Source of the DNA: Dipylidium caninum
Taxonomy: Eukaryota > Platyhelminthes > Cestoda > Cyclophyllidea > Dipylidiidae
Direction: 5' to 3'
Assembly: GCA_017562135.1 (NCBI GenBank)
Contig: QEYB01001046.1
Span: 5,022,001-5,086,000, forward strand
DNA: 64,000 bases
Below, one piece after another: positions 11,101 to 22,111 of this stretch. The notes beneath the pieces were generated by a model. It worked only from the letters and a program-made list of their open reading frames with translations. It made no database searches and was not told the origin of the DNA. Numbering within the stretch: position 1 is the first letter of the stretch; each line of letters opens with the position of its first letter. Both the position numbers and the translations under genes were made by a program.

Positions 11101-14100
11101 GGAGAAGGAGCAGTTGATTGAGTCCACTGATGAGCTTGGCAACGATTTGGAAGGAATAATGCAACTTCAGCGCCGTCTAAGCGGACTTCAGCGAGACCTT
11201 CAAGCTATACAGGCTAAAATTGATCACCTGGATGAGCAAGCTGATGTTTTGAATGCGGCCAAACCGGAAGTTTCTGAGGCAAGATGATTTTTTAAGCATA
11301 TTAGGATTTAGGTCATTCACGCTGAAAGGAAGAAAATTCATGATTTGTGGGACGAATTAAAAGAAATGTTGAAGGAGCGTGACGATCGTCTTAATGACTC
11401 CAGTGAACTTCAACGCTTTTTGCAAGATCTCGACCACTTCCAAGTGTGGCTTCGAAAGGCTCAGGTTACTGTTGCATCTGAGGACGTTCCCAATACCCTT
11501 CCAGTAAGTCACCCCCTGTCATTAAACTGAGCTTTTGTATCCATGCCGGCTTAATTTTATACTCGTTTTTCATTAATTTGGCCATTGCGTAACGGATTAT
11601 AGGGTAAATGATTTCATGCCGATGGTTTTTGTGGGTTTTAGGAGGCCGAAAAACTTCTGCAAGATCATGAACAATTCAAACCGGAAATCGACGGTTACGA
11701 AGATGATTTCAAACGACTCATGGAGATTGGTCGGAAAGTTGTGGAGAATCAAACTGATCCTCAATATCTTTTCCTTTCTGAACGCTTAGATGGCATTGAG
11801 GAAAATTGGGTTGCTCTGCACAAAATGTATGAGGATCGTGACAAGATTCTTAAACAGGACGTCGAGGCCCAGGTTAGCGTCACTTTTATTCTTTAATAGG
11901 TCACAGTGGGACTCAAATTGCGCTTTGATCGTGGTGTCTTTACAATTTCTTCATGTAACTTAGTCTTGTACAGTCGTTTTTTTCGGATATACGTAACGTA
12001 ATAGTCAGTCTCAATATCGTTTCGTTGAGATGCAAGTGGGCCTTTTTGTTTCCATTCTAGTCATTCTTCAGAGATGCTACTCTGATGGACAAACTTATAA
12101 ACAAACAGGAGGCTCTTATTACTAAGGAAGTCGCGGTAAGTTTTAATGCTACTCACTTTACGCTAGAAATCTACGGTAGTTCTAGTATAGAAATGGCCTG
12201 GTCTTCAACCCATGTTTCAAGCCTTAGCAGTGTTTTGATTTGTTAACTTTTGAATTTGTTATGGTTCTCGTCTAATTTTCTATTGATCCTTTGTAGCCTA
12301 CTCCTGAATCCGTGGAAGAGGCATTACGCAACTTCAATACGTTCCAGGCCGCGATGCCAGCCAATGATGAAAAGATTTCTCAAGTCATCGCTGTTGGTCG
12401 TGGTCTGGCTGATCGGGGTGTATTTCCTGTTGAGAAAATTGTGGCTAAGTGTGACCAGCTGGAGCAGAAGTGAGATTAACTTTCACTAGCGGTTTTCTCT
12501 ATTTGGTCCTTCCTATTATTGACACTAGTTTTCTAGACGACAAGCTGTCAAAGAGAAAGCAGTCGAACGTGAAGCTAGACTGGCTCAACAATCTAGGCTG
12601 CAAGGATTTGTTCAAGATGTTGACGACGTAAGCGTTATCGTATCACTGGTTTTTTTGCTTCATGTTCCTTGTTTGCTTTCACCAAACGCTTCCCTCATTT
12701 CAGATGGACGAGCAGGTAACTTGGGGAAAAGATAACTTACTGCGCTTCAGTAACCTGTGACAAACATAGATTAAACTGATTAATAGCCTTAACATGATGT
12801 TCGTTGAAACTATCCTCTGGATCTTCGTCCGGATTGGCTAACCATAGAAATGCATCTATTTAATTAAACACGGGAGTTTACTGTTTGGCAATTATGCCAT
12901 AAGTATTTCGTGCATTTGGCTACCATTTGCACATTTGTACACCTTGGTCGTAGTTAGAACCGTGCATCCAAGAATGTAAAGCCAAGGGTCACTCTTCATC
13001 TTTACCAAATAGCCTTGTTCCTTGCAGTAGATGTAAACGTACTTGCTTCAATCCATTTTGATTGCAAATTGCGGCTGTCTAAAAAGTGAGCACCTGATCC
13101 GCTTTAGGACAAATATTGGTGATTGCAAATATTCTCGTTCCCAAGTTCTCATGCAGATCAATTTTGATAAGCCATGCTAAAGGTACCATGGTTTTTGATA
13201 AAATGCACAACAAAGGCTGCCTAACTGAACAGATACTTTTTTGCTTCTAATAAATTATGAATCCTTTTTGGTACTGACGCAGATGTTGATAATGTTCCTT
13301 ACTAAATATTTTCGGCAGGTTGAAGAGTGGATATCAGAGAAGGCTATCCTGGCCCAGCAAGCTCCTCCAACTTATAGTGGCGTTGGTATTGCTGCCATCT
13401 ATGGCAAATTTAAGACATTTGAGAGCGAGTTGGACGCTAACAAAGGTAAGATTGAAAAAGTTATCGCCGACGGAGAGCAGTTGATGGTGGAACAACCACA
13501 GCTGCAGGCACAAATAGAGCCACGTATGGAGGTGCTGCGTCGCCAATGGGTTGATCTTAACAACCAGGCTCAGGAACAGAGCGCCAAGTTGGCTGATTCC
13601 AACCGCGAGGCTTTGTTTGACGAGACGGCTAAGTCCATGCTCACCTGGATTACCGAGGTGTCTTCGCAGATTGTTACCACTACAGAGGAGGTGACTGAGG
13701 AAGTTGGGCTTGTGGAGCTCAATGAACAAATAAAGGATCAGGAGAAGAAGGAACATGAGTTGATGGCGAAGCGGAAGATGCTCGAAGATATGGCTGTAAG
13801 TTCTTGGTGGGACTTCGATTGCGTCTTTCATGGGCCTAACGTATGGTATACTTTTCGTAGAATCATGCCGAGAAACTAAAAGAGCAATATCCCGACAGGA
13901 AGGACGAATTTGAACGGGTCCACCAGGAGGTGCGTATCCGACTTATGGAACTTGAAGCTCCGATGGCAAGTCGGCGCGAACGCCTTCTTAAACAGAAACG
14001 TGTGCGTCAATTTTTCCGAGATTTGGAGGATGAAGAAGATTGGATTCGTGAAAAACTTGCTCTTAACGAGGATCACGGTCGCATGGCCCCTAGTCTGCTT

Positions 14101-17100
14101 ATTAACCAGCAGATGCAACGACGTCATAAGATGTTAACAAACGAGGTTGATAACCATGAACCGCGTGTTGACGTCGTCTGTCAGGTAACGCTTCCAACTT
14201 TGGCTGCCTTTTTGCAAATTTAACAAAGATAATTTGCGGAATTTCTGAGTGAGCCACTCTGTTCCTTCAGTTGTGTATTGTTTTAATTCTACACAGCGAG
14301 GAGAGGAGATGATTGCTGAGGGTCATCCGCACAGTGAAAAGTTTCGAGACGGCATTGACAGAGTCCGCACTCTATGGGCCTCGTTACGTCAAGCTTTGGC
14401 AGATCGTCAGGCTGCTCTCACCCAGAACGAGATCGCTCAGCAATATATATTCGATGCCAGCGAGGCGGAGGCTTGGATGGGTGAACAGGAACTTTACCTT
14501 ATGAGTGACGAGAAGGCTAAAGATGAACAGGGTGCCACCAATTCAATGAAGAAACATGAACTACTGCAAAAAACGATTGAGAACTATGCCGCTGAGATCC
14601 GGTCTCTGGGTGACCGCAGCCGTGCCATGGTTGAGTCGGGCCATCCCGAGAGCGAGATAGTAGCTGCCAAACAGTCAAGAGTGGACAAGATGTACGCCGG
14701 ACTTCATGACCTTTGTTTAGAAAAACGATTGAGACTTGAAGAGATTCTGAAGCTCTATAGTCTGCTTCGGGAAATCCTTGATTTGGAAGTGCGTTATTCT
14801 TAATGGCTTAATTTCCGTAAATGCGCTCGAAATAACAGTGTCCTGTTTTCGCAGGCCTGGATTGATGAACGTACAGTCATTGCCAGTAGCCACGAAATGG
14901 GTGCTGACTACGAGCATTGTTGCCTATTGAGAGAACGTTTTGCCGACTTCTCAAAGGAGACTAACGACCTGGGCAAACATCGCGTTGCCGCCGCCAACGA
15001 GCTTTGCGATGCCCTTATTGCCCAAGGTCACGGTGAGGCAGCTGAAATTGCCAACTGGAAGGATCGTGTCAACGAGGCTTGGGCTGACCTCCTCGAACTA
15101 ATTGAGACTAGCATTCAGTTACTTAAGGCGGCGTGGGACCTTCACAAATTTCTGTGCGATTGTCAAGATGTTCTTGACAGGTGGGGTCTGCTGAAACGAT
15201 ATTTTTTTGGGTGTTTAATTGCGCCTCACAAACCGTAACCACACATTTAAATTAATCAAGATATCCTCTGACATACTAAGAATGTTTAGCTTTGTGTGTG
15301 TTTGTCAGGATCGCGGAAAAGGCAGGTGCCATTCCAGATGATGTTGGTCGTGACGCCAAGGCCGTTGCTGTGTTGCAGCGCAAGCACGCAGCCTATGAGG
15401 CGGAGCTCTCCCGCTTGGGCCAGCAAGTAGAGGAAGTGGTGGACTTTGCCAACAATCTTTTACCTAGCTACGCGGGCGAAAAGGAGAGCATTATTTGTGA
15501 TCGACGCGATGAGGTTGTCCAAGCCTGGAGGCAACTGCAGTATGCCGCCGAGCAGAGAAAGATTAATTTGCTCGACGCTAGTGATGTGCACAAATTCTTT
15601 GCTATGGTACGCGAACTCCAGCTATGGATGGATACTATGCGCACAGAAATGGCAATCAAAGAAAAACCGAGGTATTTGCCCTTACATATTTTTCCTTAAT
15701 CGATTATGTAAATTAATGAGATCTTGATTATGTACGCCTTCTTTACTGTCAGAACTTAAGGGATGGTTTCTGTTCATCGTGATTGGTGCTCAAGTTTACA
15801 TCGTTAGTATTCCCCAGAGACGTGAATACATTGCGGAATTTTCGTAATTGTTTTTCGAGTACTCTCATCCATTGCCATACTGTTCTCTTGCGCCCGACCA
15901 AAATTGACCGTGTTTCCTGTTGTGATGGCCCCTTCTATTCTATTCGCCCATTACAGAGATGTGTCTGGGGTCGAATTATTGATGAACAACCATAAGAGTT
16001 TAAAAGCTGAGATTGACGCTCGCGAAGAGAACTTCAGTATCTGTTTGAGCCTAGGACGAACCCTCCTCAATCGACGTCACTCAAGGGAAGAGGAAATACG
16101 TGGCAAATGCATTCAGGTCTTAAAATTTTTTTGCTCGGTTTTTTTAGAGCTTCCTTATTGGCACTCTCTGTTAGCTTCCTTTTTGTGCCTCGATCTGTAT
16201 ACCATTTCCACCCCCTTATTATTTTTCATTTGTCTCTTTGCTGCACAGTTTTTTTGTTTAATGTTGTCGTTGATGTTGACATTTTTTAATTGTATAGTCT
16301 TTGTGTTCAATTCTCAGAATGTAAAAAAACGATTGTGTTGCATACGATACGCGGATCCGTGTTTATTTAATGGAATAAGCTTGTGACTGCCGACTGTGTT
16401 AGCGTTTTTATATCCATACTGTGGCCCATCCCTGTCCTTAGTTTTCAAAATTTATCTTAGCGTGCTTGTTGCTGCAGTTATCATTTGCCTAATAGGCGAG
16501 TAAAATTAACCGCAACCGCACGAAAACGCACAGGAAATGACTTATGGTATACACCACAAGACTATGTTTATGGATGTGCTATCACTAAACGCCTACGTAC
16601 TATGCAAATTCCTACATCAAGCCCCCTTCCCATAATCTCTGCATTCCCAGCTACTGCTGGCTAATGAAGTACAAATTTCTTAACCTTTCGCTTAACCACT
16701 TTTCCGTTTATTCCCAGTTGGTTACCGAGCGTGTGCTTCTGTTGGAACAATGGAATGATAGAAACGAAAATCTTCAGCTGATGTTAGAGGTTTACCATTT
16801 TGCCCGTGACGCAGCTGTCGCCGAAGCCTGGCTCGTCGCTCAAGAGTCGTTCGTAAAGATTCCTGATCTCGGTGATTCCCTGGATGAAACCCTCGCTTTA
16901 CTTAAGAAGCATCTTGCGTTTGAAAAAGCAGTGGCTACCCAAGAAGAGCGTTTCATCGCCCTCCAGAAGGAGACTATGGTATGGGCACTATTGTTGGTTA
17001 CTTTTGATAATCCCAGCTGAAATTTACCTCCTAATTTTATCGGTATGTGTTCGTTTACTTCTTCAAACCAAACATATGCACGCGCTTTTATTTTTTTTTG

Positions 17101-18046
17101 CATACAGTCCTCGCCAAAAAAGGCAATCTGGAAACAATCCTTATGTGCAAATTGCTTATACTACTCTGTTATGTAGATGAGTTTCCCATATAGGCTTAAA
17201 GCGAGTGTAAAGGCAATCCGGCGTGCTCATTTTTTGCTAAACTGGTAGGATGGACTGGTAATGCGTGCTGTTCTTTTACAGCTTGAACTGAAAGCTAAAG
17301 AAAGAACTCCAGAAAGTGAGGCCGCACGCAAGATGGTCATTGATCAGAAGATTGCTGACGCTAGTCGAGAATTCCAACCCCTCCCTTCTACCTCACAGGC
17401 GGGGGTTGCTCCTGGTTCCCATCATAGCACACCGCTCCGCCGTGGGGTCGAAACGCCGACGGGCCGTTCTCTTCGTGAGTCAGTTGACTCTGGTCGGCCC
17501 GCCCCACGCAACCTCGAAGCTATTCTGCATCGAAAGAATGAATGGGAGACTGCTGCTAAGCGAGCAACTGGACGCTCCTGGCACGAGCTTTTCTTTGTGC
17601 TGAACGCAAGTTTGGGCACACTCTCTGCTTATAAAGATGCCCGATCTGCTCATGAGAAGCCAGGACATCTTTACCACAAAGAAGCCCCACTCAGTCTAGC
17701 TGGTGCCGTGGCCGCTCCTGCGACCAATTATGACAAGCGTCCGTGCGTGTTCCGCTTAAAATTGTCTAACGGGGGAGAATCCCTGTTTCAATGTCCTTCG
17801 GAGGATGACATGCACAATTGGGTTGAAGCTATCAACTCGATTGCTGCTTCGCTCCCAGCTCCTGTGACAGTGATGCCGACCACAGAGGAGGAGGAGACAG
17901 AAGGGGCTTCACTCGTCCCTGCAGCCAAGTCCGCTACTCTTCCTTCTACAGCTCTTCATCTCTCCGAACCTGGCACCAGTGGCGGGCAGGCTCCTGCTCA
18001 ATCAAAACCCAAAAAGAAATTCCTTACCCTTGCACGAAGAAAATAA
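8134..18046 (+). CDS. SPTB: Beta-spectrin, complete, 15 exons
   Basis: Beta-spectrin pairs with alpha-spectrin to form the membrane skeleton, linking actin to ankyrin and membrane proteins. Exons: 8134-8281, 8316-11278, 11312-11503, 11642-11872, 12061-12135, 12297-12469, 12537-12627, 13319-13795, 13861-14184, 14297-14788, 14855-15180, 15309-15671, 15957-16116, 16718-16978, 17282-18046. They join to 7041 bp without a stop, giving 2346 aa, close to the usual size of animal beta-spectrins (about 2360). The N-terminus is acidic (MSDDDDFES) and leads into ERSRIKALADEREIVQKKTF, the start of two calponin-homology actin-binding domains (residues about 50-280). Spectrin repeats follow, with typical DVDDVEEWISEK-like helices. 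A Pro/Ser-rich linker and a pleckstrin-homology domain come last (residues about 2170-2285, ATGRSWHELFFVLNASLGTL to HNWVEAINSI), and the end is basic (KPKKKFLTLARRK). Two introns are only 34 and 33 bp; the second uses a GC donor. Confidence 0.97.
12704..12715 (+). other. Candidate 12-base cassette micro-exon inside beta-spectrin
   Basis: The 12 bases encoding Met-Asp-Glu-Gln are preceded by a pyrimidine-rich stretch ending in 'cag' and followed by 'gtaac'. They sit in the 691 bp intron between exons ending 12627 and starting 13319. Both neighbouring exons are in phase 0, so inclusion adds four residues between DVDD and VEEWIS without changing the frame. The exclusion form has the standard spectrin helix spacing, so inclusion would be the alternative form. 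This is inference from sequence only. Confidence 0.4.
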
Positions 18047-20236
18047 GGACGTATTGGGGAGGGGAAGCGGTGATCTGACCCACGATTGATATCGACAGTA
18101 ATTCATCCGCTTTATCACCTAAAATCATCACTGCGTCTTTTCGCGAGCACCCGTTCATGCTCTTATTCGTTCTGGAGGTAGTTCTTTTTACAAAATCTTT
18201 TCTTCATGCTTTTTACTCGTCTTCTGTCGGGCTTTTTCGTTTTGAGTTCATTTTCTTCTAAATTAGGAGCAAAATTTTATACGCCCTACCTTCTTGTGGC
18301 AGGTATATAAATAGTTTCTACACTGCTTAATTTGCCTGACGGATTAACCACGTACTGCCGCCACCGCCATCTCTGCCTGCCTGTGTAAATGTTTTTGGTA
18401 GCAACTTTTCGAAATATTTCCTTTCCTTTCTCCATTGACGGTACCACTCTTCTTATTGTTCCCTTTTTATTCTGACGCCCCACTGCCGATGACTGTTTGA
18501 TAGCTTTCACGTTACCTACGCTGTTATTGCAAGCGAGTGTGCCCGTTTTGTTCTAATTCCACTCAATCCGTTTAAATGTGTCTACATTTCCCCCTCCTAT
18601 GTTTTTCCCGTTCGATGGGTGATTTCCCCTCCTTCCACTACTCGCCCTTGCGCAGATTTATTCCGCTCTTAATCTCTTGCGATAATGAAGCTTCTGGCAT
18701 CGATCACATGGATCTTGTTGTTGGTAAAGCTTAGGAGAGGTTACTGCTTTGCCGGTGATGGGATTACGTCGGGTGGGCTGACTTCTTTTTGCATTTGCAC
18801 TGTTCGATCGTGCTGGCATCGTTGAAATGGCTTGGGGGGCGCTCATCAGTGGTCGGCGTATCCTTTGGTCATTGGCCATACATAATCAAAAGACTTGTTG
18901 CTGAAATCGCGTGAGCACCCGTGCATTGACTTCGGACGTGAGCTTAGGCCCTTTTCGTTCGCTCGAATTTGGCCCGCCCGGCAGTTCAATATAGGCTCGC
19001 CTTGCTAACGGCGGTCTTGACATGCTGTGCATTCTTCCGCTTCACCGCGTGAAGGTGGGTGAGCGCTGGCGAATAGGCGCCCTGGGCCTAGGGACTCTGA
19101 ATGCGCGCCAACCGCGACACTGTCCCACGCATTGACATGCCAGAAACTAATGCGACCCATCAGCGATGGCATTGTTTGCCTCCCGTTTCCTCCGACTTTA
19201 CCACACACTGACGAACGAAATTCCCCAACGGGTAAATAGTTCGTCAGCTTCATCTGGAGTAAATTATTGTCTATCTCAAGTGGTATTTCAGGGCTTCCTG
19301 CGTAAGTGTAGAATGACGGCGGGTACAGTACCACTGTAAGATCGGCATACAAGAGGCGATTGGTCGCGCTGTCGCTTGCACACAATCGGCCGAAAGTTTA
19401 CCTTATCGACTGTGGGGCCGCGGGTCGTGCGCCTCCGCCGCTGGAAGGGCACGCGCGCGCACGGAACTGCGTCCTTCCGGGACGCGGATGCGTAAACATT
19501 TGCTGCAACTGCGCCATCCATTGCACTTGGTGTGCGCACCCGGCCAGATGGGCGGGGGTTCGCACGGCGCGAGCACCTCACCCTCGGGTGTTCACTCGGT
19601 CGAGCTGCTCGGAGAGCGAGGAATAGGGTCGTTTGCAAAACAGTTTTGTGGGATCTAACTGGAGGTGGCTGATGCGCACTTCACTGCCTCGACGTCGAGG
19701 AGGCATTGCGGTGACCTCGCCAGTTATGTGGAACATTATGTGGAGTAGGTTACTGGGCGACCCGGCGCTGACTGACAAGTTAACAAAGCTTGCTGTCTCA
19801 GTATCACCGTGGCTGGTGCAACGGGGCGCCCGCCGCAGTTGCCCGCATTCCTGCAGCGTTTCGTGGGTAAAAATGCCGCAATGAGACAAAAGTAAAGCTC
19901 GACTCAACGTCTGAGCAGTCAGAAATGGCCGGGCCCCTGCATTTCCGCGGCTACCTGCACCCTCCGAGCCCCGCATCAACTCGGCGCCATGTTCTCGAGG
20001 AGGCGCGCAACGGGACGTCCTCTTAGCTGAAAATTTCTCCGGACTGTCGTACCTCCCATTGACCCCGCGCTTGCCCTCTTGTCTCCCCCCTTTAATTCGA
20101 TTTGAATAAATGGACTTGTACAATGTCTCTTGATGGTGCCAAACCAAGGCTTTACGCGCAAAGCACGTGTCGACAATTGATTGCCTCGTTTGAATGTTGA
20201 CAAGCGTGGTGTTTGCCTTAACTATTTGGGGTAACC
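18047..20236. other. Intergenic region between beta-spectrin and fimbrin-like gene
   Basis: The left part is T-rich and likely the spectrin 3' UTR. A GC- and CpG-rich island covers about 19380-19620 (runs such as cgcgcgcacgg), with several long overlapping open frames on both strands that have no recognisable domain and look like products of high GC. It may be the promoter of the fimbrin-like gene starting about 600 bp downstream. A minus-strand frame of 254 codons at 19578-20342 shows no family features and is not called. Confidence 0.45.
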
Positions 20237-22111
20237 ATGTCTTGCGGTGGCTACTTTCCGACCGAGGAGGTAAGGCCATTCGGGTGATTGCTATTTCACA
20301 CACTGCTGGCGCGCTTTTTATTGGTTCCGGGTACCTTCTCAACTTTGAATGCTTTGATAGAGATATTCTGTGTAGAACTGTGGTCTTTTGAGTATTTTAA
20401 CGATAAGCAAACTAAGTTGTAGCGACGCTAAGGCGGTTCAACAAGTGGACGACCCGTGCCTTCATGGGGTCCGTGGGCTGCCTCCAAGCTGGTGGCGGTC
20501 CAGGATTTGTATGGCGTGTCCCGCCGATTACCCAAGACGGTGGAGAGTGGCAATCAATTCCACACAGTTGTTTACGTTTGCCGTGGCAACGTGAAAGCCG
20601 CCTTCGCTTTTTAGGTCTATGAGGCCGCTCTCCGAAGTGGATTTTGCCGGTTCATTAACAAGAAGCTTAGTGAAGACTTGGATTGCAGGGCATACATGCC
20701 CTTGGATCCTTCTACCGACAAACTCTACGAAGCTGTGGCAGAAGGTGTTATTCCCTGTAAACTAATAAACTGCTTATTTCCAAATGCAATCGACGAAAAG
20801 GCCATCAATATGAGCAACAATCTTTTCTACGCCAGCCACAAGGTGGAAAATCTCCGACTAGCCTTCACTGCTGCGCAGTGCAACGGCTGCGCCATGAAAA
20901 ACATCAGCATAGATGACCTCACAGGCACCAAGGAAATTTCCAAATTGGCTAGCCTCGAATTTTTAAAACAAATAATCTTAAAGGGCTATTATCGCAAGAT
21001 AAACATCCACGAACACCCTGAGATTCTAGCTCTTCGAGAGGTTCACGAGGACTTAAATGACTTGAAATGTCTGTCACCGGAACAAATCCTCACCAGATAT
21101 GTGAATTACCACCTCAAGAGCGCAGGAATTACAAATATTTTGACGAACTTTGAGTACGACCTCTCGGACTGCGTTGTGTATGCCCACTTGCTCTACAGGA
21201 TTGCCCCAGTAACCATCAGACCCGGACTTCTTCCCGATCACCAAGTGCTCCTCTACGACAAGATAGAGAACCGCGCCAAGGCTGTTCTACAGAATCTGCG
21301 CGAGCTTGGGGCAGAGATGTTTCTTTGTGAAGATGACTTCCTGCATCCTGAACACCAACGGAGATCCCGTGGGGTGCTTCATCTTCTGACGGTGGCCTAC
21401 CTCTTCGACAGGTTTGCAGGCGAGATGAAGGTGTACGGAGGTGGCGATTTCCCTGTCTCTGAAGAGGATGTCAACGAAATGTCCTCGCGCAATTTTGTCA
21501 ATTCCATCGATGTTAGGCCTTATTGCACTCATGTGATAAGCAATCTGCGCGACGGGCTGATTGCGAAACAGATCTTCGAGATACTTCGACCTGGTTTCAC
21601 AACAGGAGTGAAGTTTACGCACGAGTTTGATCTCATACGCAGGGATGCACAATTTCTGCAAAACAATACGTACATCCTCAGATTGGTACAGGGTTATTCC
21701 TTCCGCCTTCCCAGTCTGGATGCCTCAAGGCTGACCATGAGTGACCGAGAGATGTGCGAAGCCCTGCTCATGGAGATGCTTCGAAGCTACCTCACTCACG
21801 ACGCCTACAACGAGAAAGAGTTACTCAGATGGGTCAACGACCAGTTGGCTCGGGCGGGGAAACGCGTTGAATTGCGCAGTTTTCAGGACCGATTGATCGC
21901 AGACGAATGTCTATTTGCGATTGTCTTGAACAATCTCACCAATGGACTGGCTTCGAGGGACTATCTCCGGGGGAAACGCTATGAGAATGCGAGGTATTAC
22001 ATATCTGTCGCGCACAAGGCGGGCTTTCGCGTGTTCGCCAGACCCGAACACTTCGACATATGCTCCCCGCGCTGGGTGGCAATTGCTTTCGCTGCTCTAC
22101 GTTGGAGCTGA
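20237..22111 (+). CDS. Fimbrin/plastin-like actin-bundling protein without EF hands
   Basis: Fimbrins cross-link actin filaments through four tandem calponin-homology (CH) domains. The main exon, 20615-22111, starts after 'tttttag' and reads VYEAALRSGFCRFINKKLSE, then DCRAYMPLDPSTDKLYEAV, matching the first CH domain of plastins. Later segments (CLSPEQILTRYVNYHLKSAG; FVNSIDVRPYCTHVISNLRD; ELLRWVNDQLARAGKRVELR; ARYYISVAHKAGFRVFARPE) match CH2, CH3 and CH4 in order, and the end (VAIAFAALRWS) fits the plastin C-terminus. A short first exon at 20237-20269 (MSCGGYFPTEE, donor gtaagg) is phase-compatible across a 345 bp intron; it is the least certain part. The product would be about 509 aa, the size of a plastin minus its two N-terminal EF hands. 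No EF-hand loop is seen. Sequence is divergent from typical plastins. A 1.5 kb uninterrupted exon is unusual next to the intron-rich neighbours. Confidence 0.82.

Noticed and set aside
19578..20342. A 254-codon minus-strand frame upstream of the fimbrin-like gene
   Set aside because: It overlaps the likely promoter and first exon of the fimbrin-like gene and has no recognisable features; high GC explains its length.
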